Below, piece after piece: positions 20,722 to 32,466 of a stretch of DNA of 64,000 nucleotides (position 1 is its first letter; each line of letters opens with the position of its first letter). Position numbers and translations under genes: made by a program. Source of the stretch: Drosophila miranda (lineage: Eukaryota; Arthropoda; Insecta; Diptera; Drosophilidae). The notes beneath the pieces were generated by a model. That model searched no databases. It was not told where the DNA came from and was given only the letters and a program-made list of their open reading frames with translations. Location of the stretch: positions 15,066,001-15,130,000 of the forward strand of contig NC_046677.1 of the NCBI RefSeq assembly GCF_003369915.1, read 5' to 3'.

Positions 20722-21509
20722 TTTGCAAAATCTTTAATTTATAAGCACCACAAAATGGAGTTTCTATAGCTGCTGTCAAGGAACGGGGGGAATGGAACAG
20801 TAGACAGCTTTAATGACAGGACCAAAAACAGGGACATGAAACATTCCATATCGGATATTCGCTTCCGTTTCAATTTCCTGAGAGCCATCGATAGCGGATA
20901 GCGGGAAATATCAGGTTTCAAGATGCTGCCCATAAAAATAAATAATAATTTATATTATAATCATTTTGTTGGCACTAAACTATTAAAGCTTAGATAAAGT
21001 AATTTAATTATATATTTTTACTGGTAGTAAAGTTAAAATTTGTCAAGTACCAATTGTTTAACAAGTGTTTTAGTATATATCCGATATAACATAGATAATT
21101 GGTTTTCATTCATTTGATTTCTATATAATATGGCATGGCATTATGTTATGATATTGTTGTTCCATCATCATTCGTTCATCCTCTTATTATTGTTACAATA
21201 ATCGAAAGCTAATAAAGTTTCCAAAAAATGTGTGGCTCTCTAGCTATGGATATAATTTGAGCATAGTCTCGTACTAATGTTAACCACTCACTACTTAAAG
21301 ATATATTGCTTGATCTCTCTCTATATATCTATATATCATATATATATATACATATATGTAATAGTTGACCGATATATGGCTGTATTTATTTTTTTAGCTT
21401 GGAAAGTAATTGTGTGGCCTGCAATCTATAGATATATTGCTTCTAAAGTAAATACCGACTTTGCACTAGTATTATCCATATATGGAAGATTTCATTGTGT
21501 GGAACCTCT
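20722..21509. other. Spacer between tombola and the GH99-like gene
   Basis: Very AT-rich, with a (TA)n-type tract near 21325-21360. A DRE-like CATCGATAG occurs at about 20887. No supported gene. Confidence 0.4.
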
Positions 21510-23100
21510 CTAGCAAATTGTCCCATTGAGGAGCTCGTAACAGTTCTGGGGCGATGCGGGGGCAGCTGCTGCAGCCGCCTCCTGACGTGTCTTTAGAAAA
21601 TTACCGACCCAGTGGGCCGTCAGATCCAAATACTTGGTCCTCGAACCAGGATTGTAGTCCAGGAAGCCGGCACGCGGCATCACCTCCTCAATCTGGCTGC
21701 CATCGGGCCAATTGTTATAGCTGGCTATATTGATGAAGCCCACATGATTGAGTATAGCCGTACGCCAGGCCACGCCATAATACTGAGACGAAAGGAACAT
21801 ATTGCAATATCTATAGGCTCAAAGAAGAGATCTCGTTCTCCTCCCACTTACGCGTCCATTGCTGCGATGCCTCTGTATATCCCCATGGCGGGGGAATTTA
21901 TTTCTTTCCGCAAACCCGGGACCCACTGTCGGCACAAACATCATTTTGTATGATTGGGCATACGATTTCAGATACGACCAGTTCTTCCAGGTGCTGGCGA
22001 ATACAGCTCCATTGCTGGGCAGTTTGCTGTAGAAGCCATCGAAGCACAGGCGACGCATCACATCCGCATGACTCTTGAGTCTATAGAGAAGATTCAAATT
22101 CAGCCTGTAACTGGAACAGGACATACTCTCACCTTATGTGCCCTATAAAGAAACCATCCAGCACTCGCCGCAGTCCGTCGGGATCCACTTGCGACGGTGT
22201 CCGACATAACAGTCGTCCCAGGCTGTCGCTCAGTTTGTAGGCATTGCTCACATACAGAACGGGCATGGCGGCCCCACGCGACTGACTCCACACCCGATAG
22301 AAGCCAGGCAAGCTGGCGAAGCCGGCAATCTCCTGCAGCTGCTGGCGCACATACTCCACACTTTGATTCCCGGCCACGCTCAGTTCAAAGGTCACGGTCA
22401 GATTGTGCTGCGGGGCCAGGACAATGATCTGATGGAGCAGGGCCGTCTCCGCCGGCTTGCCCGTGAAGCTGAGGATGAGCACGCCAATGCCGCAACTACG
22501 GATGTTCTCAAAGTGCTGTGAGAGCAGCGACACGCTGGGCTTGTACAGACCCAAAGCCGGATAGAAGGCAGTGTTGAGTATTCGCACCGCCTTGGGTGTC
22601 GTCGTCAGGGGCATATCATTCGGATGCTCAGCGGGCGGTGGCGGTGGCTTCTTGGACTTGTACCAGGGCACTGGGGCCGTGTAGAATATGTGCACGGCCG
22701 TGGTGGCCACCTCCAGGGTGGTACGCGACTGCTCCGCCTCGTGGTCATGCTGCTGTTGCTGCTTTATCTGGTCCAGTCGGTTCTGTATGATGCGCGCCTT
22801 GATCTTATGTTCGTCGTACTTTTCCGGCACAATCACACCATTCTCCCTTTGCGGCTGCAGCAGACCCACCGCCGCCACAGGCGGCTGCTTTTGCTCCTGC
22901 AACGGCTGCTGCTGCTGTTGGTGCTTGTCACCAGGCCGATATGCCCGTGCAATAAATCGTTCGTCCAGCAGCAGCTCGATGGCAGCATTGCGGCCTGTGG
23001 AGCCCAGCACAATGATGGTGATTACGAGCAGACCCAAAATCGCCAGCAGCAGCACAATCTTCACCTTGCGTCGGGTTTTCACATACTTTTTCAGCAGCAT
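21510..23100 (-). CDS. GH99 endo-alpha-mannosidase-like type II membrane protein, probable pseudoenzyme
   Basis: Three exons (22133-23100, 21852-22104, 21510-21782) join in phase to 497 residues. The layout is that of Golgi endo-alpha-1,2-mannosidase (MANEA, GH99): a short basic cytoplasmic tail, a signal anchor (IVLLLAILGLLVITIIVLG), a Gln-rich stem, then the GH99 barrel. Family blocks are recognisable: VHIFYTAPVPWY, NTAFYPALGLY, CGIGVLILSF, HNLTVTFELSV, FDGFYS, KMMFVPTVGPGF and FINIASYNNWPDGSQIEE. The last corresponds to human ITSFNEWHEGTQIE, whose two glutamates (E404, E407) are catalytic. Here they are Asn and Asp. The substrate-loop HWNH segment after WYG is also lost. It therefore looks inactive while remaining an intact gene. 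The start at 23100 gives the expected anchor. Confidence 0.82.
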
Positions 23101-23543
23101 TTTCGTTTTCCATTTGCATTTTTATCCTCACATTCTGTTTGGGGTCGCGTTTGGCCTGCCTGATGTTTTCGTCCTTCCGTTTCACTGCTGCTGCTGCTTG
23201 ATTTTTCACACCCAGCCCCTGCCCAACAGCAGCAGCAGCCGGAAGCTCCCTAGCCATTGCGCATGTCCTGACAAAAACGGACACTCGCTCGCTTGCAAAC
23301 TATTCCAGTGCTGCAGCCTGTTCCGGCTTTCGATTTCGACGGGAAGTTTTTGTGCAGACAGGAATACATAAGTGGAACACACATCGATTAGTGTACGTCA
23401 AAACAAAGTCTGAAAGGTTTTTTTTATTTAGTTATAAAGTAGAGTTTTATAAAAGATGGGGTTTTAGGGTTATTTGTATCTATTCAATGTGCATTTTTTT
23501 GTATTTTGGGTATCCGTGGTATCCCCATGCACTTTAAAATGTT
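23101..23543. other. Spacer between the GH99-like gene and Hel25E
   Basis: Contains the 5' region of the GH99-like gene, including CAG-rich stretches near 23190-23240, and the Hel25E 3' untranslated region. No supported additional gene. Confidence 0.4.
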
Positions 23544-25909
23544 CTAGCGTCCCTCAACTGGAAAGGAAAAGGATAGTCATTGGATTTCAATAAATAAGGA
23601 TAATGCTGGGTCTTACTGTATGTGGACAGGTCAATCTCCTCCGGCAGCTCACTAATGTTGACATCGAAACGATCTTGTACTTCGTTAAGTATCTTGGCAT
23701 CGTTATCGTCCGAGACGAAGGTAATGGCCAGACCCTTGGTACCGAAACGACCCGCACGGGCAACACGATGCAGATAGGTGTCGGAGTCCTCGGGCATATC
23801 ATAGTTGAACACAATGTTCACACGCTCAATGTCCATGCCGCGGCCAAACAGATTGGTGGCCACCAAAATGCGCTTTTGGAAATCCTTGAATTGCTGATAC
23901 CGATTCAACCGTTCCTCCTGTGTCATGCCCCGATGGATTCCAATGGCTGGGAAATTCTGCTCGGTCAGCAGCACCGCCAGGGCCACACAACGTTGGACCG
24001 ACTTGACAAAAATAACCACCTTTACGGAATGGGTGTGTGAATAACCTCAAGAAGTGTGAGCATCGGGGGGAAATATGAATCAAAAGGAGGGGCGATTCGT
24101 TGCGTTTTACCTGGTTGAACTCGAGCACATCGAGCAGCTCGAACAGCTTCTTGTTCTTCTCGTTCTCCTTGAGATTAACGTAGTGCTGCTGCAGGCCATG
24201 CAGCGTCAGCTTGGCCTCATCGTCGACGTACACCTCCATGGGCTAGATATCGGAAATAGATTGTGGCGCAGCACATTTTGAAAGGGAAACGATTAGGGGA
24301 TATGAAAAGAAATACAACTAAAACTAGGCTCGCCTCAAAACATACAACAAATATGTTTAGAAATTTCTACATACGGCCACGCTACCACCATATCTCATCA
24401 ACTAGTAGTACTCTGGACCATGCCGGGACTGCTCCCGAAGACATAGATAGATATTCAATCAATCAATCAATCACTCTGCGGCGTGAAGTGAAGTGTGCAG
24501 CTTGCAGTTGAGCGGCATTCGCATAGTCTCTCATCTTAACCAGTCCACGGCTGTTGCTCTCATTTGCTTTTTTCTGTTCTTGTTATATTGGTTTTCGGTT
24601 TTCCGTTTCGTTGGTCGTTAAATCATTGCGATTGGGTGTATGATGTGTGTCGCGGATTGCAGAAGGTTGCATATGTGGTATTTGTTATATTTCGTTTACG
24701 TTTGCATTCAACGCGTTTAACCATTTAGAAAATGGTTTCTGGCAGTCATTCGGCTAACATTTCTTTGGGTTTTAGTTATGCTCAAGCGAGCCGTTTACGT
24801 TGGGGGAGTTTACGCGTTTAACCATTTACAAATATGGTGTGGTGGCTTATGTAGCAATTGTGGAGGAGGGTGTACCGGATACGTATCGATACTGAATAGA
24901 GTTTACAAAAATAATAACTAATTGTCGTGATAGCAGTGGATGCGAGGAGAAGTACGAGCAGTTGGGTTATGAACACGTTGATATTTACATCTTGCATAAA
25001 CTTTTTGCACACGGGACGTATGTCCTTGCTCAATGTGGCAGAGAACATCATCACTTGCTTTCCGTGGGGTGAGCTACGGAAAATTTCCTGCACATCCCTG
25101 CGCATATCTGGGGGGAGGGAAAAAATAGTCAGCAAAAATTGAAGATCAGGGATCGGGAACTTGTAGAAAACTTACCTAGCTGCTCCAGCATCTTGTCGCA
25201 CTCGTCGAGTACAAAATGCTTCAAATGCTTCAGATTCAGTTTCTTGTTCCGTATCAGGGCCAGAATGCGACCGGGTGTGCCAACCACGATATGAGGAGTG
25301 CCGCTCTTGAGGGTCTCCTCGTCCTTTTGTATGGCCAAACCGCCAAAGAAGACAGCCACCTAGCGTCACCAAAATAAGAACATTCAAAAGATGTGCCCCT
25401 TTAAATGGTCATCAAAGCAAACATACCTTGACTGTGGGCATATACTTGGAGAAACGCTCATACTCCTTGCTAATCTGGAATGCCAGCTCGCGTGTGTGAC
25501 ACATGACCAACACATGACAGGTGTTGTTGTCGGCGGGCTCGAGCTGCTGCAGCGTGGCGAGCACGAAGACAGCCGTCTTGCCCATACCTGACTTGGCCTG
25601 ACAGAGAATATCCATGCCGAGTACAGCCTGCGGAATGCACTCGTGCTGAACTGCAATTGCGTGTGCATATTGTGAAAAACTGTACCGGGCAAAAGGCAAG
25701 GAGTACTTACCTTCGGATGGATGCTCAAAACCACAGTCAACAATGGCGCGCAAAATTTCTGGTTTCAGCAGAAAATCACGGAAGCCAGAACTGTGTATGG
25801 AGACGTAAGTGCCCTTGACATCTTTCTTTGGGGCCACCTGGTTCTCGACCGCAGTGGTCTCAGTCTGCTCCTCATCCTCGTAGTCGAGAAGATCGTCATT
25901 ATCGGCCAT
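23544..25909 (-). CDS. Hel25E: DEAD-box RNA helicase UAP56/Hel25E
   Basis: Seven minus-strand exons (25711-25909, 25427-25650, 25176-25359, 24989-25107, 24111-24242, 23617-24019, 23544-23557) join to 424 residues, the same length I recall for the fly protein. UAP56 is a nuclear ATP-dependent helicase of the TREX complex, needed in splicing and bulk mRNA export. The motifs run in order: Q-motif [15 protein letters not shown], motif [12 protein letters not shown] (GTPGRI), motif II DECD (the UAP56 variant of DEAD), SAT (MFSATLS), and C-terminal [13 protein letters not shown] and [10 protein letters not shown]. The last coding exon is only 14 bases and supplies the terminal IEGR. Intron retention there would replace it with an unrelated 30-residue tail. 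The 746-base intron 24243-24988 is unusually long for this gene and holds a duplicated block. Confidence 0.95.
24693..24828. repeat. Duplicated 35-base block in the long Hel25E intron
   Basis: CGTTTACGTT followed 8-10 bases later by ACGCGTTTAACCATTTA occurs at 24693-24727 and again at 24792-24828. The 17-base part is identical in both copies. Confidence 0.7.
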
Positions 25910-27372
25910 TTTTGTTTTAGTTTGAGCTTTGTTTTACGTCGCTTAATACAGATTGGTTGCAAATGCTGCGGAAAAATCAAGCGAAAAGATTCGTGTAAGT
26001 TACATGTGTTTTTTCTGTACGAAAAAATGCCGCTTTTTGCGGGACCGGTGCCGGCGTACCATCCGCCATCTTGTTTTTCCGCCAATCATGTCAATTCTGT
26101 TGCAAAATATCGCGAAATACCTCAACTTTGCACACTTCCCTTGTGCAGTAAACAGATTGCAATCTCGACTCACCTTTTTCACACAAATACTCGCTCTGAA
26201 GTTTAGTTTTAAAGTAATTTTCTGACAACAATAAAAAACCTTTAACGTGACGCAGAGATGAGTGTGACCGCGGATTTATCAATAAAATATACCGTCCGAC
26301 CCTTAGAAATATACCAAAATATACCATATCATTTAAAAAATATACCGTAAATATACTGACGAATTCAAGTTCTATTTTACATATTCCTCGTTTTTGATAT
26401 TCCGTCGAATATTACTAGCTATATAGAACATTTTGCCATTCCCACATTATTTCATCCGATTAGTGAATAAATTTTTTACAAGATATGCGTATTTAAGGGT
26501 CTTCTTGTTATTAGATTGTGTCTAAAACAAGGTTCAAGTAAAAAATGTCTACAAAATGTACAAGAACATGATCGGTAACAGAGCTGGTACTATCGGTGTC
26601 TTTCGAAAAATACCCTCTGGAAATGCGGTCATCGGTAGCCACAACGATAGTTTTTCTATCAATCGACCAATTTCAAGTTCAGGGGCCGCGTTTTTCCTGC
26701 AGCGAAATAATTTAATTTTCCAATTTGTGCATATTTTGTTCTATACTAATCCACACGTAAGTCAGCTACTTTACTTCCACAACCCTGCAACATATAAATT
26801 TGGTCGAAGTACAACGTAAATCAGACAGATCGGGCTGTGAAAAGTGCACGGCATTTTCACTCAAAATCGAAATGCCCCCCGCTTGCATCTGCAGCAAAAT
26901 GCCGCAAATATTGAATGAAAATCGCCATATTGCGGAAAACCTTTGAATGCGTTACGAGGCGTACAGCGGGCTTAAATAAAGAGAGAATAAGTGCAATGGG
27001 TTAAATTCATGTTTGGCAGCCGCACCCCCACGCCCATAAACAAACGCCGACAAAACCACTCGCTCCATTTTTTTTCGTCCGCTTTAGTACAGTCGACTGA
27101 GTGAAAACATGAGTGTCGGAGAGAGCGGGAGAGAGTGTGAGAAAACTAGTTCCCTCTCTGCCTCTTTTGAGTTGTTTGTTATTTCGAGATTTCTGTGTTC
27201 TGTTTGGAATTTTATCAGTGCTCTCTTTACTGCTTTTGTCGTTCGTTCCGCGGAAAAGTTCAACAAATAGAAAATAAAACAGCTGAAAGCATACGCTAAC
27301 AGCATATTGAGGTCGTGATCCGGTCCCAGACGAACTCACGTGTTTCTTGTTTTCCATTTTAACAGCGCAAAA
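25910..27372. promoter_or_regulatory. Divergent promoter region of Hel25E and Lam
   Basis: About 1.46 kb separate the two divergent coding starts. It holds motif 1 on the minus strand (26261-26269) and a cluster of motif 6-like words. The Lam 5' untranslated region has an intron whose acceptor (TTTTAACAG) ends at about 27365, only eight bases before the ATG at 27373. Confidence 0.55.
26284..26346. promoter_or_regulatory. Cluster of four Ohler motif 6-like elements
   Basis: AAAATATACC or AAATATACC occurs at 26284-26293, 26307-26315, 26316-26325 and 26337-26346. In reverse this is GGTATATTTT, matching fly core-promoter motif 6 (KTYRGTATWTTT). A motif 1 element lies at 26261-26269. Confidence 0.6.
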
Positions 27373-29320
27373 ATGTCGAGCAAAACCCGACGTGCTAGCG
27401 CCGCCACGCCGCAGCCCGGCAGCACATCCACCCCACTGCCGCCCAATGTGGGACCCGTGCCTCAGCAGCAGCAGCAGCAGCAGGCCTCGAGCCCGCTCAG
27501 TCCCACACGGCACTCCCGCGTGGCTGAGAAGGTGGAGCTGCAGAATCTGAACGACCGCCTGGCCACCTACATTGATCGCGTGCGCAACTTGGAGACGGAG
27601 AACACTCGCCTCACCATCGAGGTGCAGACCAGCCGCGACACCACCACCCGGGAGACGACGAACCTCAAGAACATCTACGAGGGCGAGCTGGTCGAGACGC
27701 GCCGTATGCTAGATGAGACGGCACGGGACAAGGCCCGCGCTGAGATCGATCTCAAGCGGATATGGGAGGAGAACGAAGAGCTCAAGGCCAATTTGAACAA
27801 GTTGAACAAGGACTGCAGCACGGCCGAGGGTGAGTTTCCAGCAACCGCAGCTGCAGTAGCAGCAGCAGAATCTTTAAATTGAATCTAATCAATACCATCC
27901 CTCCATTCCATACGCAGGCAATGCCCGCATGTACGAGTCGCGTGCCAATGAGCTGAGCAACAAATACAACCAGGCCGCTGCCGAACGGAAGAAGGCTTTT
28001 GATGATCTGAAGGAGGCGCTCAAGGAGTTGGAGCGGCTACGCAAGCAGTTTGATGAGGCGCGCAAGAACCTGGAGTCTGAGACCCTGACTCGCGTCGACC
28101 TGGAGAACACCATCCAGAGCCTGCGCGAGGAGCTCTCCTTCAAGGACCAGATTCATGTGCAGGAGATCAACGACTCGCGTCGCCTGCGGCAGACGGAGTA
28201 TAGCGAGATCGACGGCCGCCTTTCGTCCGAGTACGATGCCAAGCTCAAGCAATCTCTGCAGGATCTGCGTGCCCAGTACGAGGAACAGATGCGCATCAAT
28301 CGCGATGACATCGAGAGCCTGTACGAGGACAAGATCCGACGCTTGCAGGAGACCGCTGCTCGTACCAACAACTCCACGCACAAGTCCATCGAGGAGCAGC
28401 GCACCACTCGTGTGCGCATTGACGGGCTCAATGCCAAGATCACCGATCTGGAGCAGACTAATTCAATGCTGAACGGACGCATACGCGAGCTGGAGCATCA
28501 GCTGGATAACGATCGCGAGCGTCACAGCCAGGAAGTGGCCATGCTCGAGAAGGAGCTCATCCGGTTGCGGGACGAGATGACCCAGCAGCTGCAGGAGTAC
28601 CAGGACCTCATGGACATCAAGGTTTCGTTGGATTTGGAAATTGCCGCCTACGACAAGCTACTCATGGGCGAGGAGCATCGCCTGAACATAACACCGTCCA
28701 ACACGGCCACCGTTCAGTCCTTCAGTCAATCGCTTCGCAGCAGCACCCGCGCTACGCCCTCGCGCCGCACACCATCTGGTGCGCTGAAGCGCAAGCGTAC
28801 TTTTGTGGACGAGTCGGAGGATCGCAGCGTCTCGGACTACTATGTGTCGGCCAGTGCCAGGGGTAATATTGAAATTAAGGAAATCGATCCGGAGGGCAAG
28901 TTCGTGAAGATCTTCAACAAGGGCAATGAAGAGGTGGCCATCGGCGGCTGGCAGCTGCAGCGCATAGTAAACGAGAGTGGGCCATCGAACACGTACAAGT
29001 TCCATCGCTCCGTGAAGATCGACGCGAATGCATTTGTGACTGTATGGTCGGTGGACAGCAAAGCCTCGCACGAGCCGCCCACCAACATTGTGATGAAGCA
29101 ACAAAAGTGGATAACCGGCGACAACACCAAGACGATTCTGCTGAATACTGACGGCGAGACTGTGGCCAATTTGGATCGCATCAAGCGGATCGTTTCCACC
29201 CATGTTTCCTCTTCCCGTCAGAGTCGCCGTCGCAGTATCAGCGCGGTCGATGGCAACGAGCAGCTCTACCACCAGCAGGGTGATCCCCTGCAGTCCGCCG
29301 AGAAGTGCGCCATTATGTAA
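27373..29320 (+). CDS. Lam: Lamin Dm0 (B-type nuclear lamin)
   Basis: Two coding exons (27373-27829, 27918-29320) give 619 residues against about 622 for the D. melanogaster protein. Lamin Dm0 is a nuclear intermediate filament that lines the inner nuclear membrane and anchors chromatin. The head is Ser/Thr/Pro-rich with a Gln tract and an SPTRHSR mitotic phosphorylation-type site. The alpha-helical rod runs from about residue 55 (KVELQNLNDRLATYIDRVR, the conserved coil-1 start) to about 415 (EIAAYDKLLMGEEHRL, the coil-2 end). A nuclear localisation signal (LKRKRTF) follows, then the Ig-fold lamin tail domain. The C-terminus CAIM is a CaaX farnesylation box. The poly(A) signal is about 1.1 kb downstream. 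Confidence 0.97.
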
Positions 29321-30435
29321 TCTTTCGCGCGAAAGCACACGGATTTATCTATCATACAGACAGAAAAACACCGCAGCAGCACACACACAGAGACAGATTT
29401 GTAGTAATGCTAAGTTTTTTTTTTGTGGCCCGTGTCGCCGATAATATAAACAAAAAACATTTGTGTTGTTTGCTCCACCAGCCAAGAGAGCGATAATCCT
29501 TCGTCTTCGTCAGAATACCCCAAACCCAATCCCATCCACGTTTCCGTTTTCATTATATATGTTTCTCTTTCGCTAGCCTTTCGCTTTAATTTCCTTTTTT
29601 AATGTTTCTAATTTCATGTTCTGTGTGTTCCCCTTTGTTTAAAGCCATTCATAAACTACTTTTTGTAAGCTTTATTTGGTATATATGGATCGATCGATAT
29701 CACTCTTGTATACCATCTAGAACATACATGCATAAAACACACTTTTTGTATTTGAATTTGTGCCATGAAGAACATTGAAGATATTGGTAAGAAGACAATA
29801 TGTTCGATGGACTTGGGCGCACTCTTCTTTCTCCATAAGCAATTCAAGTAGATATTTAAGGAAAAATTAACAAGAAAAACAACAACAACGAGCAACAAGT
29901 GCATAAACCAGAGGAAAAACAAGATGCTCCTGACAACAAAAATATTTATTTAAGTATTTTTTGTACGATCCGCATAAAATACAATATTACTTTATATACT
30001 ATAGAACAGATAATACATACGAAAAATGACAAGAAGCCCGGCAATATATATATATTTTTAAACATATAGATACCCCCAGATCCCGGTCCAGACTCTCAAC
30101 CGACGCTTTCTCCCAGGCCCAGACCGGTTCTATTTGGCTTCCTGCAGCCGATTCTAGAACAAGAATCACATTTACCAGGAAAAAAACAATACAATAATTA
30201 AAATCAACACCAACAAAAATGTACAACTAAAACAAGAAAAATCGGTACGGCTAAGCGATGCGTTGCATTTTCTATGGCTGGGGCGTGGTCGCCCCTAAAA
30301 ATGTATCATTGCCGCGACGCAGCAAAAACTATTTTAAAAGAAAAGATGAGAAGAAACGTGCAGAACGGAACGTAAAATATAAGTACATTTATGTTTATGT
30401 ATGTAATTTCTATTTGATAAAACAACAAAAATAAA
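29321..30435 (+). other. Probable Lam 3' untranslated region
   Basis: AT-rich non-coding DNA after the Lam stop, running to an AATAAA at 30430-30435. Earlier signals may also be used. No supported frame. Confidence 0.5.
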
Positions 30436-32466
30436 GAAAAACCATGTTTATTGATCAACATGTATGGGTATTAACTTGTGAGTAAGGCATTTCTCATATG
30501 TATAAGCTTTGAAGTCGGGGAAAAAGTCAGTAAATCTACTCATTAGATGAAAAAAAGATTGTACAAATCATACAATACATATGGTGTGTCCATTAAGGGT
30601 ATAATATTCCTGTGATTAAACCTGGCAAAATGATGTTGATATATCTTAACTTTTGCTGCTTTTGTTATGGGAACTTAAGTTTACATAGATCAGATAGGCG
30701 AATACAAACTATTCTGTAGTTGAATAGCATATAACTTAAAGCGTTTTCTCATATTAAACTAGTTTTCTTCAAATCGTTGCCATGGAATATAATTGAATAA
30801 AACGAATGCACTTTTTAGAGCATTATCGAAAATTAGTTTGCGTTAAGTATCTTTTAAAACTATGGTATGGACATAGTACATATTATGTACTAAATACTAT
30901 CTATGGTTAAGTACACGATCCGTATAGTGAATCTATATATTTGCCTGTGTAACAATTCCTCAACAAAAAAATAAATGAAGAAACTGCTATTAAACTTTTA
31001 TAAACTATATGATCTATCTCTCATATGTGTAGGGTATGCATTCCACTTTCTCATTTGGGCCCTTCTTTCGTCATCTCTTTTGTATGTTCATTCGCCGTGA
31101 CGAATTATTTTTGGAATTTGAATTCCTATGTCGAACGGGCGATGTGGTAATCGCGGTGTCACTCAAAAATATGTATAATTGAGTGAATTATCGGTAGATT
31201 AAATATCGCTTTGATGTTATTGGGCATGAGCGCGATTGCTAATGAATGTATGTATTTATATTAATTTAAATACGAGCTTTTTTCATGCGATTTTTATGAT
31301 CGATTTAAATAATGTGTGTATTCGACAACCCTGAAGAAACACTCAAACACAAGCCACTCAAAACTGACAGAGAGAGAAAGAGTTCATTAAACTGCATAGA
31401 GTTTTCTGGAGTCACGCTGCTGCTCTCTCCTAAAACGAAAAAATGAGTCGTAATTTTGAATGGGCTATAAAAAAAGTGGACAACAGGCAAAAACGTCAAG
31501 GTATATAGGCAAAAGGTGGTCTTCATGTTGCTTGCGTTGCAGTTTCCGGGCCGATTCGCCCAGTGCCCATACCCTCATTTTCCTCCCAATATGTAGCAAG
31601 TGAGTAGTTGCCATGTAATAAATGAGCAAATTCAAAAAACAAAATGAAGGTTCGTGTGGTGCCCGTGTTGGGGTCATTAAACTGTTGTAGGAGGGGGGGG
31701 GAGGGAGAGGGGGAGCTGACGTTTCACATAAGGAAAACCGATGACCGATGACCTGCGATAACAGAAAGTATCTCAAGGTTGCTGCAAGTTCTTTTGTTTT
31801 CGTTGCAATTATGCCTGTACTTCCCTTTATCAGCCAAGCCAGAGAGCGCCGGAGTAGCAACCGCAAACACAGGCTAATCGCCGCTCAAACGCAATGCATA
31901 AATTGGCAGCCAAATTGAAGCGGCAGGCACCAGTCTCGCACCAGACAGACCCGCTCCAAGTACGACGCCTGCCCGACACTGTCAAGCACCCGCAGAATAT
32001 ATACAGATATAGATACGCCTCTATTTGAGCAGCAATAAGCATTTAATAGGCAGCTGTTTGCAGTAACGACCGATTCGGAGGTGAGTGAGTGTCCGTGAAA
32101 CTCAAGTGCAGCCAGGTTTCAAAGTGAGAATGAAAGTGCTTTGTGTATGTATGGGGCCAGCTCCATAAATGGGTTAATAATCGGACTGGCTTATCAGTTT
32201 CTTTGAACTATTCAAAAACAAACGGAGAAATGTGCCCGCAATCTTTACAGCCTCGCCCTCGCCTCTCTCTATCTTAATCCTGGCCAGTGTTACCAACCGT
32301 GTTGGTTGGTGTTTTAATGCGATAAGTGATCGTTATCAATTGTTTTCAAACCCCGTATCAGATTGTTTGTCGCTTTATTTTATTCCATATGGTCTTACAG
32401 ACAGTAATACATATTTCGACCTGAAATTTTACCTAAAATTCTCTTCAAAATTATTTCAGCTAAAAG
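30436..32466. other. Lam-Gnpda1 spacer and Gnpda1 5' region
   Basis: Mostly AT-rich and without genes. A long G/A-rich tract with a run of nine G lies at about 31691-31714. A probable non-coding first exon of Gnpda1 ends at 32080 with a good donor (GAG|GTGAGT). It would splice to an acceptor at 32459 (TTATTTCAG), seven bases before the ATG. Confidence 0.45.

Noticed and set aside
21300-21365. (TA)n-type tract
   Set aside because: An ordinary microsatellite of fly spacer DNA with no sign of function.
22624-23163. 179-codon plus-strand frame rich in Leu
   Set aside because: Complement of the Gln-rich stem and membrane anchor of the GH99-like gene.
24640-24672. Possible box C (ATGATGTG) of a snoRNA in the Hel25E intron
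   Set aside because: No matching box D or terminal stem at the right spacing could be found.
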